This document shows positions 14,922 through 23,134 of a DNA stretch of 26,167 nucleotides, one piece after another. The stretch is taken from NCBI GenBank assembly GCA_934132805.1, contig CAKPAB010000017.1, positions 1 to 26,167 on the forward strand, read 5' to 3'. Numbering within the stretch: position 1 is the stretch's first letter; each line of letters begins with the position of its first letter. Below the pieces are notes generated by a model. That model worked only from the letters and a program-made list of their open reading frames with translations. It did no database searches and was not told where the DNA came from. A program made the position numbers and the translations under genes. The stretch comes from an uncultured Clostridia bacterium. Lineage in GTDB: Bacteria; Bacillota; Clostridia; TANB77; CAG-508.

Positions 14922-14950
14922 AAATATTTATAAAATATGTTTCATACAAT
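14922..14950 (+). promoter_or_regulatory. Sigma-E-like sporulation promoter of ylbJ
   Basis: AAATATT (14922-14928) and CATACAAT (14943-14950) are 14 bases apart, matching the mother-cell sigma-E pattern known from Bacillus (ATATT near -35, CATACANT near -10). Transcription would begin near 14957, just before the ATG at 14967. This agrees with ylbJ being a sigma-E gene in Bacillus subtilis. Confidence 0.7.
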
Positions 14951-14966
14951 TTATTATGGTGATTAT

Positions 14967-16025
14967 ATGTTTTCAAAATGTCATTTTTTTGTATTAAAAA
15001 TAAAGAGAAATCTCTTTGCACTAATATTTTTAGTCTTTGGAGCAAGTCTATTGCTATTTTCTAGTAGTAACTTGCCTGCAATAAAAAAAGGATTATCATT
15101 ATGGGCAAATTCAGTCGTGCCTGCACTTTTTCCATTTTTCGTTGCTACAGAACTATTAATGAATACTAACTTCGTAGCCGTTCTTGGAAGATTTTTCAAT
15201 AAGATAATGAAACCCTTATTTAATATTAGAGGTGAAGGTTCATTCGCTTTTATGATGGGACTTATTAGTGGTTATCCTGTCGGAGCAAAAATTGCTTGTG
15301 ATTTTAGAGTTAATAATATTTGTTCTAAAGAAGAATGTGAAAGACTCTTGAGTTTTACAAATAACTCTGGTCCTTTATTTATAGTTGGAACAGTTGGAGT
15401 TAGTATGTTTGGTAACTCTATAATAGGCTTATTATTACTTATCACTCATATTCTTGCTTGTATTACTGTTGGCATTATTTTTAGATTTTGGAAATTTGGA
15501 AGGAAAAGTCCTGACTATATTAGCCCAAAAGCTTCTGCTTCTTCAAAATATAAAAATGTAACATTTTCTAATTTAGGGGAAGTTCTTGGAAAAAGCATTA
15601 CTAATAGTATTTCTACAATTTTAATGATAGGTGGTTTTGTTGTTATATTTTCAAGTATAATTTCAATTTTAAAGTCTAGCGGTATTTTGAGTAGTTTTGT
15701 TGTATTGCTTACTCCTGCATTCAATTTTCTACATATTGATAGTCCTTTTATTTATGGTATTTTGACTGGTTTACTTGAAATTACTAATGGCATTAGTTCT
15801 GTTTCGAATATTAATATTAAATGTATTTCTGCTAATGTTATTATTACTGCTTTTTTGCTTGGTTGTGGTGGTTTGTCTGTTCTTCTTCAGGTTTTGAGTA
15901 TTACTTCTAAAACAGATTTATCTATTAAGCCTTATTTTTATGGCAAGTTGCTACATGGTGCTTTGGCTGCTTTTTATACTTTTATTGCTATTAATGTTTT
16001 TCCTTTTTTTAATTTTAATTTGTAA
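14967..16025 (+). CDS. ylbJ: Sporulation integral membrane protein YlbJ
   Basis: This 352-residue polytopic membrane protein fits the YlbJ family, required for proper spore development in Bacillus and related to nucleoside-recognition (Gate) transporters. Recognisable segments are LWANSVVPALFPFFVATELLM, MMGLISGYPVGAKIACDF, LLSFTNNSGPLFIVGTVGVSMF and a C-terminal LLEITNGISS with GCGGLSVLLQV. About eight hydrophobic helices are visible. The ATG at 14967 has GGTGA upstream. A longer frame starting at 14937 is rejected because that ATG would precede the -10 of the sigma-E-like promoter. It is the only large plus-strand gene in the window. The transported molecule, if any, is unknown. Confidence 0.9.
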   Translation: MFSKCHFFVLKIKRNLFALIFLVFGASLLLFSSSNLPAIKKGLSLWANSVVPALFPFFVATELLMNTNFVAVLGRFFNKIMKPLFNIRGEGSFAFMMGLISGYPVGAKIACDFRVNNICSKEECERLLSFTNNSGPLFIVGTVGVSMFGNSIIGLLLLITHILACITVGIIFRFWKFGRKSPDYISPKASASSKYKNVTFSNLGEVLGKSITNSISTILMIGGFVVIFSSIISILKSSGILSSFVVLLTPAFNFLHIDSPFIYGILTGLLEITNGISSVSNINIKCISANVIITAFLLGCGGLSVLLQVLSITSKTDLSIKPYFYGKLLHGALAAFYTFIAINVFPFFNFNL

Positions 16026-16124
16026 AAAAGATATCTTAGATTAGACAACTAATCTCATTAGCTACTTTTTAGTTCATAATTTTGTTAATCATGAATATAT
16101 TTTATTATGATTGGAGTTGATTTT

Positions 16125-16394
16125 ATGGATAAAGATTTTAATAATATGCCACCATTCATGGACTTTTCTGCCTTTCAACAAATGAATGGTTTTAACCCTG
16201 CTGGTAGCCCTGACATGAATGATTTATATAGAGACCCTATGTTTAACCCTATGGCACAGTATGAACAGGCTTTTTTGTATTATAGATATTTATGTATGCA
16301 GATGGAATATAAAATTAAGTGTAAAGAATATGAAAAAATGTGTTCTAATAATTCTTCTAATTCTAATGAAAGAACTCAAAGAAGAGTTGAGTAA
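16125..16394 (+). CDS. Small hypothetical protein after ylbJ
   Basis: The 89 residues start MDKDFNNMPPFMDFSAFQQM. They are rich in Met, Asn, Phe, Pro and Tyr in the first two thirds (GFNPAGSPDMNDLYRDPMFNP) and end in a charged helix and a Ser/Asn-rich tail. There is no membrane segment. The ATG at 16125 has GGAG 8 bases upstream; a longer frame from 16107 lacks a site. It follows ylbJ by 99 bases in the same direction and ends before a strong terminator. The Met/Asn/Tyr-rich composition is reminiscent of small spore-associated proteins, and its position behind a sporulation gene fits, but this is inference; I recognise no family. Confidence 0.65.
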   Translation: MDKDFNNMPPFMDFSAFQQMNGFNPAGSPDMNDLYRDPMFNPMAQYEQAFLYYRYLCMQMEYKIKCKEYEKMCSNNSSNSNERTQRRVE

Positions 16395-16438
16395 TTGTTG
16401 ATAATTCTTAAATTTAGCAAATATTAAAATATAATAAG

Positions 16439-16489
16439 AAAATAAGATGTGTAGGAATTATAAAATCCCTTTGCACATCTTATTTTTTT
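16439..16489. terminator. Bidirectional intrinsic terminator between convergent genes
   Basis: Arms 16439-16451 (AAAATAAGATGTG) and 16474-16486 form a 13-bp perfect stem with a 22-base loop and a T run to 16489. It ends the ylbJ unit on the plus strand and can serve eno on the minus strand. Confidence 0.85.
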
Positions 16490-16492
16490 GAT

Positions 16493-17770
16493 TTAATCCT
16501 CTTCTACAGTTAATTGATTTTCAATATTTAAAAGTCTATTATATTTAGCAACCCTGTCTGTTCTGCAAGGTGCACCAGTTTTTATTTGTCCTGCATTTAC
16601 TGCAACCGCTAAATCTGCAATTGTTGTGTCTTCTGTTTCTCCAGACCTATGAGAAATTATTGTTTTATATCCTTTTTCTTTAGCTTCTTGTATTGTATCT
16701 AATGTTTCTGTTAAAGTTCCAATTTGATTTGGTTTTATTAAAATTGCATTTGCAACATTTTCTTTTATACCTCTTTGAAGTCTTTTTATATTAGTTACAA
16801 ATAAATCATCTCCAACTAATTGAACTTTGTCTCCTATTTTTTGTGTTAATTCTTTCCATGATTCCCAGTCTTCTTCTGCCAAACCATCTTCTACTGATAT
16901 AATTGGATATTTTTCAGTTAAATCTATAACATATTGTATCATTTCTTGTTTTGTTTTATACACATCTGTTTTCCAGAAATAGTATCCATCTTTTCCTGTT
17001 TTCTTGGCTTCGTCATACATTTCTGTACTTGCTATGTCTAGTGCTAGGCATATGTCTTTACCTGGTTCATATCCTGCTTTTTTTATTGCTTCTATTATTG
17101 AATCTAATGCCTCTTCTTCATCCTTTAAATCTGGTGCAAAGCCTCCTTCGTCTCCTACTCCTACTGAATGGCCTTTTTCTTTTAAGACCTTTTTTAATGT
17201 ATGATATACTTCGACTCCACGTTTTAATCTTTCTGCAAATGTTATGCTTCCTACTGGTATTATCATAAATTCTTGTATGTTTATATTATTGTCTGAATGT
17301 TTTCCACCGTTTAAAATATTCATCATTGGAACTGGTAATTCTTTTGCATTTATTCCACCTATATAATTATATAATTCCATTCCTAATGAGTTAGCTGCTG
17401 CCTTTGCTACTGCTAATGATACCCCTAATATTGCATTTGCTCCTAAATTTGATTTGTTTAGTGTGTCGTCTAATTCTATCAATGTTCTGTCTATTTTTCT
17501 TTGGTCATATACATTCATATCGATTAGTTTTTTTGATATTTTTTTGTTTACATTTTCTACTGCTTTGCTTACGCCTTTTCCCATAAATCTGTTTTTGTCA
17601 TTGTCTCTTAATTCTACTGCTTCAAAACTTCCTGTTGATGCTCCTGATGGAATCATTGCTGTTCCTGAGAATCCTCCTTCTGTTACAACTTCTACTTGTA
17701 CTGTTGGATTTCCTCTTGAGTCTAATACTTCTAATGCCTCTATGTTTTCTATGGCTAAATATTCTTTCAT
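16493..17770 (-). CDS. eno: Enolase
   Basis: Enolase converts 2-phosphoglycerate to phosphoenolpyruvate with Mg. The 425 residues have the signature parts: LDSRGNPTVQVEV, SGASTGSFEAVELRD, GVGDEGGFAPDL, the metal ligands in ISVEDGLAEEDW and GDDLFVTN, the catalytic lysine in LIKPNQIGTLTET, and SHRSGETEDTTIADLAVA. All expected residues are there. The ATG at 17770 is preceded by AAAGGTGG at normal spacing; a longer frame from a TTG at 17788 would include the ribosome binding site and is rejected. It is separate from the pgk-tpiA-gpmI operon and lies 66 bases after recN, from which it may be partly transcribed. Confidence 0.97.
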   Translation of the reverse strand: MKEYLAIENIEALEVLDSRGNPTVQVEVVTEGGFSGTAMIPSGASTGSFEAVELRDNDKNRFMGKGVSKAVENVNKKISKKLIDMNVYDQRKIDRTLIELDDTLNKSNLGANAILGVSLAVAKAAANSLGMELYNYIGGINAKELPVPMMNILNGGKHSDNNINIQEFMIIPVGSITFAERLKRGVEVYHTLKKVLKEKGHSVGVGDEGGFAPDLKDEEEALDSIIEAIKKAGYEPGKDICLALDIASTEMYDEAKKTGKDGYYFWKTDVYKTKQEMIQYVIDLTEKYPIISVEDGLAEEDWESWKELTQKIGDKVQLVGDDLFVTNIKRLQRGIKENVANAILIKPNQIGTLTETLDTIQEAKEKGYKTIISHRSGETEDTTIADLAVAVNAGQIKTGAPCRTDRVAKYNRLLNIENQLTVEED

Positions 17771-17836
17771 TAATATACCACCTTTCAATTTGTTTCTTTT
17801 GATATTTTAGCCATTTTTTCCAGATTTATACATTAT

Positions 17837-19468
17837 CTAGCTCACTTTTTTATTCCTCAACTGCATAGCATATTGGATAGTAGCCTCATTAATTTCACCA
17901 GAAGAAATACGAGCAATTTCCTCTAAAGTTTCTTTCTCATTTAATAATTTTATATTAGTATTAGTTCTCTCATTAATTACTCTTTTGCTAATAAAATAAT
18001 TATAATCTGCAATTGCCGCAATACTTGGTAAATGTGAAATACATAATACTTGATGATTTTTAGAAATTCCATTTAATTTTTCAGCAACTGCACCTGCTGC
18101 TTTACCACTAATTCCAGTGTCTATTTCATCAAAAATTAAGACTGGCATTTTATCTGTATCTGCTAATACTTTTTTAATAGCAAGCATTATTCTTGACATT
18201 TCACCACCTGATGCAATTTTTGCTAATTGTTTTTCATCTTCTCCTAGGTTGGTAGTAATATAAAATTCTACTATATCTTTTCCGTTTTCAAAGAACTCTT
18301 CTTCATTGTAATCTACATGAATATTAATATTAGCATTTTTCATTTCCAAATCTTCTAAAACTTTGTTTATATTTATGCTTAATACTTTTCCATATTCATT
18401 TCTTAATTCATGCATTTTTTCTGCTAATGTTGTCATTTCTAATTTTAATTGCTTTAATTCTTTTTTTAATTTATTGTTATATTCGTCTAGATTTTCGATG
18501 TGATTTATTTCTGCTTCTATTTCATTTTTATAGTTTAAAATTTCTTGCACATCATTACCGTATTTTCGCTTTAAATTGTAAATTAAATCAAGTCTTTCTT
18601 CAATTTCATTTCTCTCTTGTTCGTCAAAATATACATCTTCTTTGTGTTCTGATATGTCTCTTGAAATTTCTTGTAATTCGTAGTAAATGTTTTTTAAATT
18701 ACTTGAAATATCTTCATATTTTTTATCTATATTTTCTATTTTTTCTAATGCTCTTATTGCTACATTTATGCTATCTATACTATTTTCTCCTATTGCAATA
18801 TCTGCTTCATTTAGATTCTTAGATATCTTTTCTGAATTTAGCATCAACTTTCTTTTTTCTTCTAGATTATCTTCTTCATTTACTTTTAAATTTGCTTCTT
18901 CTATTTCATTAAATTGATATCTTAATAAGTCAAGTTTTCTTTCTCTTTCTTTTTCGTCTCCATAGTTGTTTTTTAATTCTTGTTTTATCTCTAAATATTT
19001 TTCATATTTTTCTTTATATTGCTTTTTTATCCCAATTATTTTATCGCCAATAAATCCGTCTAAGTATTTTAGATGAAATTTGTTATCTAGCAAGCTTTGG
19101 TTATCGTTTTGTCCATGTATTTCAATGAATTTACTCATAAAGTTTTTTAATTCGTTTACAGTTACCATTCTTCCATTTATTTTACACATATTTTTACCAT
19201 TGCTGTTTATTTCTCTTGATACAATGATATTTCCATCTATTGAGTTTTCGTTTTCTGGCTCATACATACATATTTCTACAAATGAGTTTGTTTCACCTTT
19301 TCTTATCATTTCTTTTGAAAATCTTCCTCCTGATATTATGCCTAATGAGTCTATTATTAGTGTTTTTCCTGCTCCTGTTTCTCCTGTTAATACGTTTAAC
19401 CCTTCGTTTAAATCTATGCTTAAATCATCTATTATTCCTATATTTTTTATATGTAATGTTGATATCAT
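17837..19468 (-). CDS. recN: DNA repair protein RecN
   Basis: RecN is an SMC-like ATPase acting early in double-strand break repair. The 543 residues have Walker A GETGAGKT (29-36), two long coiled-coil regions (about 150-230 and 270-370, Glu/Lys/Leu-rich), the signature ASGGEMSRIMLAIK, Walker B MPVLIFDEIDTGISG and the ISHLPSIAAIAD switch histidine. Length is slightly short for the family because of shorter coils. The ATG at 19468 follows an AGGAGG site; a longer frame begins at a TTG upstream and is rejected. A consensus promoter with a LexA-like sequence lies upstream, so it may be damage-inducible. Confidence 0.95.
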   Translation of the reverse strand: MISTLHIKNIGIIDDLSIDLNEGLNVLTGETGAGKTLIIDSLGIISGGRFSKEMIRKGETNSFVEICMYEPENENSIDGNIIVSREINSNGKNMCKINGRMVTVNELKNFMSKFIEIHGQNDNQSLLDNKFHLKYLDGFIGDKIIGIKKQYKEKYEKYLEIKQELKNNYGDEKERERKLDLLRYQFNEIEEANLKVNEEDNLEEKRKLMLNSEKISKNLNEADIAIGENSIDSINVAIRALEKIENIDKKYEDISSNLKNIYYELQEISRDISEHKEDVYFDEQERNEIEERLDLIYNLKRKYGNDVQEILNYKNEIEAEINHIENLDEYNNKLKKELKQLKLEMTTLAEKMHELRNEYGKVLSININKVLEDLEMKNANINIHVDYNEEEFFENGKDIVEFYITTNLGEDEKQLAKIASGGEMSRIMLAIKKVLADTDKMPVLIFDEIDTGISGKAAGAVAEKLNGISKNHQVLCISHLPSIAAIADYNYFISKRVINERTNTNIKLLNEKETLEEIARISSGEINEATIQYAMQLRNKKVS

Positions 19469-19582
19469 AAAAGACCTCCTCAAAAATTTTCCATTTGCTT
19501 AAAGTGTGTATTTCTAAGTGTTTTTTCTGTATTGTATCACATCACTACAGAACAAATTATCCGCGATTTTTTGTTTGGTCTT

Positions 19583-19611
19583 ATTATATATTTTTGATTT
19601 TATTTTGTCAA
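19583..19611 (-). promoter_or_regulatory. Consensus sigma-A promoter of recN
   Basis: TTGACA (19611-19606) and TATAAT (19588-19583), 17 bases apart on the minus strand, are exact consensus hexamers. The leader to recN would be about 110 bases. Confidence 0.8.
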
Positions 19612-19619
19612 TACTTTTG

Positions 19620-19633
19620 CGAACATTTTTTCT
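19620..19633. promoter_or_regulatory. Possible LexA box upstream of the recN promoter
   Basis: CGAACATTTTTTCT matches the Gram-positive LexA palindrome CGAACATATGTTCG at 11 of 14 positions. One half is perfect and the other poor. It lies 8 bases upstream of the recN -35. recN is an SOS gene in several bacteria, but no lexA is in the window to support this. Confidence 0.3.
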
Positions 19634-19667
19634 TTTTTATTTTTAAATGAGTTAAAAACTGGTCATT

Positions 19668-20429
19668 TTATTTCAAATTCCTAAAAAATCGTTCTCTTTT
19701 ATATTCTGAATTTCCAGAGTCTGTAAACTCAACTGTTCCTTTAATCTCTGAGTCATTTATTAAGTTTTTTTCTTGTAAAATGTCTTTCAAATGCTTTGCA
19801 AGACTTGCTGCACCATTAAAGAACTCTACCTCTCCAAGCACTTCTTTTATCTCATTTTGTATTAGCGGATAATGTGTACATCCCAAAACAACATTATGAA
19901 CTTTTCCTGCATGTTTAGATAAATTATCTTTTAAATATTCCTTTATTTTTTCTGAATTATTTTCTTCAATAATGTCTGCTAAACCTTTGCATGACATTAA
20001 ATATGTTTTATGATTATCATATCTATTATATAATTTATGGAATTTTTTACTTTTTAGAGTTCCATTTGTTGCCATTACAAGTGTTTCATTATTATATGAA
20101 AAATCATGTACCATTTTATATGCTGGCTCTATTGCTATTATTGGTATTTCTGTGTATTTTTCTCGTAATGTTTTTGCTGCTTTTGCACTTGCTGTGTTAC
20201 ATGCTATTACTATTGCTTTGCATTTTTGTTCAATAAGGTTGCTTACTATTTTATCACAGATTTTGATTATCTCTTCATCTGTTTTGTCTCCATATGGGTT
20301 GTTTTTTGAGTCACTATAATATTTATAATTTTCGTTTGGTAATATTTTTATTATTTCTTTTAGTACTGTTACTCCGCCTATTCCTGAGTCAAAAATTCCT
20401 ATGCTTTCATCTTTTTTCACAATTTTCAT
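19668..20429 (-). CDS. murI: Glutamate racemase
   Basis: MurI makes D-glutamate for peptidoglycan. The 253 residues show IGIFDSGIGGVTVLKE with Asp14 and Ser15, SDSKNNPYGDKTDEEI, the first catalytic cysteine in ACNTASAKA (Cys77) and the second in LGCTHYPLI (Cys184, with His186). The start is uncertain: AAAGG directly abuts the ATG at 20429 without a spacer, whereas a GTG three codons later has a spacing of 9. Both give complete enzymes. A degenerate repeat with a micro-ORF lies directly upstream. Confidence 0.93.
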   Translation of the reverse strand: MKIVKKDESIGIFDSGIGGVTVLKEIIKILPNENYKYYSDSKNNPYGDKTDEEIIKICDKIVSNLIEQKCKAIVIACNTASAKAAKTLREKYTEIPIIAIEPAYKMVHDFSYNNETLVMATNGTLKSKKFHKLYNRYDNHKTYLMSCKGLADIIEENNSEKIKEYLKDNLSKHAGKVHNVVLGCTHYPLIQNEIKEVLGEVEFFNGAASLAKHLKDILQEKNLINDSEIKGTVEFTDSGNSEYKRERFFRNLK

Positions 20430-20445
20430 CCTTTCGCTTCACTTC

Positions 20446-20527
20446 GTTTCGCTCATCGTCATCCAAAATTTTTCAATTTTGTCTGCCAAATCTTGGGCTG
20501 TTTCGCTCTTCGTCATCCAAAATTTTT
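20446..20527. repeat. Direct repeat of 28 bases, period 54, in the murI leader
   Basis: Copies at 20446-20473 and 20500-20527 differ at one base. They are richer in GC than the surroundings. On the minus strand they read as a 25-codon ORF (ATG at about 20516, starting MTKSETAQDLADKIEKFW and ending near 20442) that ends 12 bases before murI. It has no clear ribosome binding site, so I treat it as repeat sequence rather than a gene. Confidence 0.65.
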
Positions 20528-20536
20528 TATATAAAT

Positions 20537-20565
20537 ATTATATATAATTTTATATTTAAAAACAA
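20537..20565 (-). promoter_or_regulatory. Possible murI promoter
   Basis: TTGTTT (20565-20560) and TATAAT (20542-20537) with 17-base spacing lie just past the ohyA terminator on the minus strand. The region is AT-rich, so chance matches are possible. Confidence 0.45.
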
Positions 20566-20566
20566 C

Positions 20567-20592
20567 AAAAAAGCAGAAAGTTTCTGCTTTTT
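20567..20592 (-). terminator. Intrinsic terminator of ohyA
   Basis: AAAAAGCAGAAA and TTTCTGCTTTTT flank a very short loop. The hairpin begins 5 bases after the ohyA stop and is followed by a T-rich tract (TTTTTTGTTGTTTTT) on the minus strand. Confidence 0.85.
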
Positions 20593-20597
20593 ATTGT

Positions 20598-22373
20598 TTA
20601 TATCAAATTATATCTTTTTAGTAAATCTTCAACTACCGTTCCTTCTACTTTTTTTAATGCCTTTTTAGCAACAAGTTCCGTAGCAAAAGGTAACTTCATA
20701 TCAGATAGCTTCTTGCCATCCATCATCTTTGAAGTTGAGTCAAGTAAAACTCGAATATCATAGCAAGAGCCAAATACTTCCGGAATACCTCTATCTACAT
20801 CCAACAATGTATAGACCGCTTCCATAGCTGTTCTTACAGAATATTCTGTTGTGAATACTGTGTCTCTAACTGTATCTGCAAATTGTCCTAAAAATGCGAA
20901 GTTTCTGCATCCTTCTGGAACAACTTTTGGCCTATCACCCGCTGTTCTAGGCATAAAGAATGCTGTTATATATGGCATCATACAAGGTACACAATTTGCA
21001 GAATTTGTAGCCAATTCTTCTATTTGGTCTTCTGGCACACCCAAATGATATAACCATTCTTCTGTAATTTCTTTACCTGTACATTCTCTCATTGGTTTCT
21101 TTATATAGTTTCCAGGTTTGTTTGTGAATAAGCCATAAACCCATACCACCAATTGTCCTTTAGGTTGATTTTTGAAGTGTGGTTGTCTATTTATTGTCCA
21201 ACTCATTAGCCAATTTGAGTCTTTTACTGAAACAATTCCTCCTGTTACAACTCTACCGCTGAATGGGTCTCTTTTACAAATTTTTTCTATATATGGAGGA
21301 ATTCTATCGTCTAATGTTGTAACTGTTGCAGACTCCCAATTTGTTTTAGAAATATCTGAACAGAATTTATCTGGATGTCCAAAGTCTTGGCTTTGTCTTG
21401 CAATTTTTCTCCATAAATCCCAACATGCTCCCTCTCCATTTTGTATAGTTAAATCTGGTGCAGTATTTTGGTCTCCAAGCATTGCTTTTTCTGTACAACT
21501 TCCATTTGTGACAAATACTAAATCATTTACTGTTAAATTGATTGTTTCTTCTTCCCCATTGTGAATGCATATTATTTGTTTTGCAGTTTTCTTTTTCCCA
21601 TCAATATCAAATACTACATTTATAACTTTTGTGTCATATTGGAATTGAACTCCATGGCTTTCCAAGTATTTTACCATTGGCATTATTAATGATTCATATT
21701 GATTATATTTTGTGAATTTTAATGCTGAAAAGTCTGGTAATCCACCAATATGATGTATAAATCTTTGAATATATAATTTCATTTCTAGTGCACTATGCCA
21801 GTCTTCAAATGCAAACATTGTTCTCCAATATAGCCAGAAATTTGATTTAAAGAATTCATCTGTAAATACATCTGTTATCTTTTTATCATATAAATCTTCA
21901 TCTTTTGTCATAAATAATTTTATTATTTCCATTGATGCTTTTTCAGATAGTGTGAATTTTCCATCTGTATGTGCATCTTGACCTCTTTTTACTGTTGCTC
22001 TCATTAATGAATAATTGGGATCTTTTTTGTTTAACCAATAATATTCATCTAATACTGATGCTCCTTCTGTTTCTAATGATGGTATTGAACGGAATAAATC
22101 CCATAAACATTCAAAATGATTTTCCATTTCTCTTCCACCACGAATGATAAATCCTTTTTGTGCATCTTCAATTCCGTCACATGCTCCTCCTGGTAATTTT
22201 GCTTCTTCTAATATGTGAATATTTTCACCTTTCATTTGTCCATCTCTTACCAAAAAGCATGCTGCTGCAAGTGATGCTAGCCCTGCTCCTACTAGGTAGG
22301 CAGATTTGTTATCTACTCCCTCTGGTTTTCTAGGGTGTGCAAATGCTTCATAATTTCCATTACTATAATACAT
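20598..22373 (-). CDS. ohyA: Oleate hydratase (myosin-cross-reactive antigen family)
   Basis: Oleate hydratase adds water to the cis-9 double bond of unsaturated fatty acids, giving 10-hydroxy acids, and needs FAD. The 591 residues equal the length I recall for the Staphylococcus aureus enzyme. The N-terminal nucleotide fold has YLVGAGLASLAAACFL (26-41) and LPGGACDG. The RGGREMENHFECLWDL segment puts a glutamate at 82 and the LEMKLYIQRFIHHI segment a tyrosine at 201, the two positions reported as catalytic in the staphylococcal enzyme. Further conserved segments are FVTNGSCTEKAMLGD, EEWLYHLGVP and CVPCMMPYITAFFMPR. The ATG has an AGGAGG site. It is the last gene after tetR and a lipase-like gene. 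In gut bacteria the enzyme detoxifies host or dietary unsaturated fatty acids. Confidence 0.95.
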   Translation of the reverse strand: MYYSNGNYEAFAHPRKPEGVDNKSAYLVGAGLASLAAACFLVRDGQMKGENIHILEEAKLPGGACDGIEDAQKGFIIRGGREMENHFECLWDLFRSIPSLETEGASVLDEYYWLNKKDPNYSLMRATVKRGQDAHTDGKFTLSEKASMEIIKLFMTKDEDLYDKKITDVFTDEFFKSNFWLYWRTMFAFEDWHSALEMKLYIQRFIHHIGGLPDFSALKFTKYNQYESLIMPMVKYLESHGVQFQYDTKVINVVFDIDGKKKTAKQIICIHNGEEETINLTVNDLVFVTNGSCTEKAMLGDQNTAPDLTIQNGEGACWDLWRKIARQSQDFGHPDKFCSDISKTNWESATVTTLDDRIPPYIEKICKRDPFSGRVVTGGIVSVKDSNWLMSWTINRQPHFKNQPKGQLVVWVYGLFTNKPGNYIKKPMRECTGKEITEEWLYHLGVPEDQIEELATNSANCVPCMMPYITAFFMPRTAGDRPKVVPEGCRNFAFLGQFADTVRDTVFTTEYSVRTAMEAVYTLLDVDRGIPEVFGSCYDIRVLLDSTSKMMDGKKLSDMKLPFATELVAKKALKKVEGTVVEDLLKRYNLI

Positions 22374-22400
22374 ATTTTATTCCTCCTTTGTTATTGAAGT

Positions 22401-22430
22401 ATTATAAAAACAATTTTTTAAAATTTTCAA
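22401..22430 (-). promoter_or_regulatory. Probable promoter of ohyA
   Basis: TTGAAA (22430-22425) and TATAAT (22406-22401) are 18 bases apart on the minus strand, about 30 bases before the coding start. It lies in the 182-base gap after tetR, so ohyA can be transcribed on its own. Confidence 0.6.
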
Positions 22431-22454
22431 TATACAAGTATTTTAATATGTATA
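22431..22454. promoter_or_regulatory. Candidate regulator-binding dyad upstream of the ohyA -35
   Basis: TATACA-(12 bases)-TGTATA is an interrupted palindrome directly touching the -35. It could bind the neighbouring TetR-type regulator. AT-richness makes chance palindromes likely, so support is weak. Confidence 0.3.
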
Positions 22455-22555
22455 ATTTTTGGACATTTTTATGTTTTTGTATAGATTTTTTTATCAATTA
22501 TTTCTTAACTTTATTATATTTTATACTGTAACTTTACCATATATTGTATTAGTTT

Positions 22556-23104
22556 TTAATTTTGCATTTTTTCTAATGCTTTTTTGAAATCACCTTCAAT
22601 AATATTGTTTAACTTTCTTATTATACCCTCTGGTTTCTCTTTCATACCATCTTCTATCCATGCTTGTAAAATTCCAACAAAACCATATTTATAAAAATCA
22701 GCCATAAATTTTTTATCTTCTACTTTTATATTCATTCCTTCTGACTCTTTGTCAATAAAGCCAATTAATAATTTGTTTGTCTGCATATAAATAAATCTTA
22801 ATAAATACTCTCTACTTATTGAGTTATATGTGTTTTTTACAAATTCTTTATTTTTTAATACATATTTAAAAATATATAAAAAACGTTGCTGCCATTCTTC
22901 ATCTTTATTCTCAATTTCGTCTATAACTTCGTTTTTATATATCCATTCTAATAAGTCATATATGTCTTTAAAATGATAATAAAATGTTTGTCTGTTTACT
23001 CCACATTCGTCTGTTATATTTGATATTGTTATTTTTGATAGTTCTTTTTTTGAAAGTAATTTTTTTAAAGATACTGCTAGTGCTTTTTTTGTTAATTCTG
23101 ACAT
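22556..23104 (-). CDS. TetR/AcrR-family regulator beside ohyA
   Basis: This 182-residue protein has an N-terminal helix-turn-helix (about 22-48, TISNITDECGVNRQTFYYHF) typical of TetR. The rest is helical and matches the DhaS-like subgroup with a TetR_C-type ligand domain (YGFVGILQAWIEDGMKEKPEGI near residue 140). It has an AAGGAG site 4 bases before the ATG, is preceded by the hydrolase gene (30 bases) and followed by ohyA. The location suggests it controls ohyA and perhaps its own operon in response to fatty acids or acyl-CoA; this is inferred from context and from the frequent pairing of ohyA with TetR genes. Confidence 0.85.
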   Translation of the reverse strand: MSELTKKALAVSLKKLLSKKELSKITISNITDECGVNRQTFYYHFKDIYDLLEWIYKNEVIDEIENKDEEWQQRFLYIFKYVLKNKEFVKNTYNSISREYLLRFIYMQTNKLLIGFIDKESEGMNIKVEDKKFMADFYKYGFVGILQAWIEDGMKEKPEGIIRKLNNIIEGDFKKALEKMQN

Positions 23105-23134
23105 ATTTTCTCCTTTTTTTCTTTGGATTTTCTT

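Noticed and set aside
14937..14966. Longer ylbJ start at 14937
   Set aside because: This ATG lies in the spacer of the sigma-E-like promoter, upstream of the -10, and has no ribosome binding site.
22456..22555. Possible extra gene or RNA between tetR and ohyA
   Set aside because: The stretch is AT-rich without a supported ORF or clear structure apart from the promoter and dyad listed.
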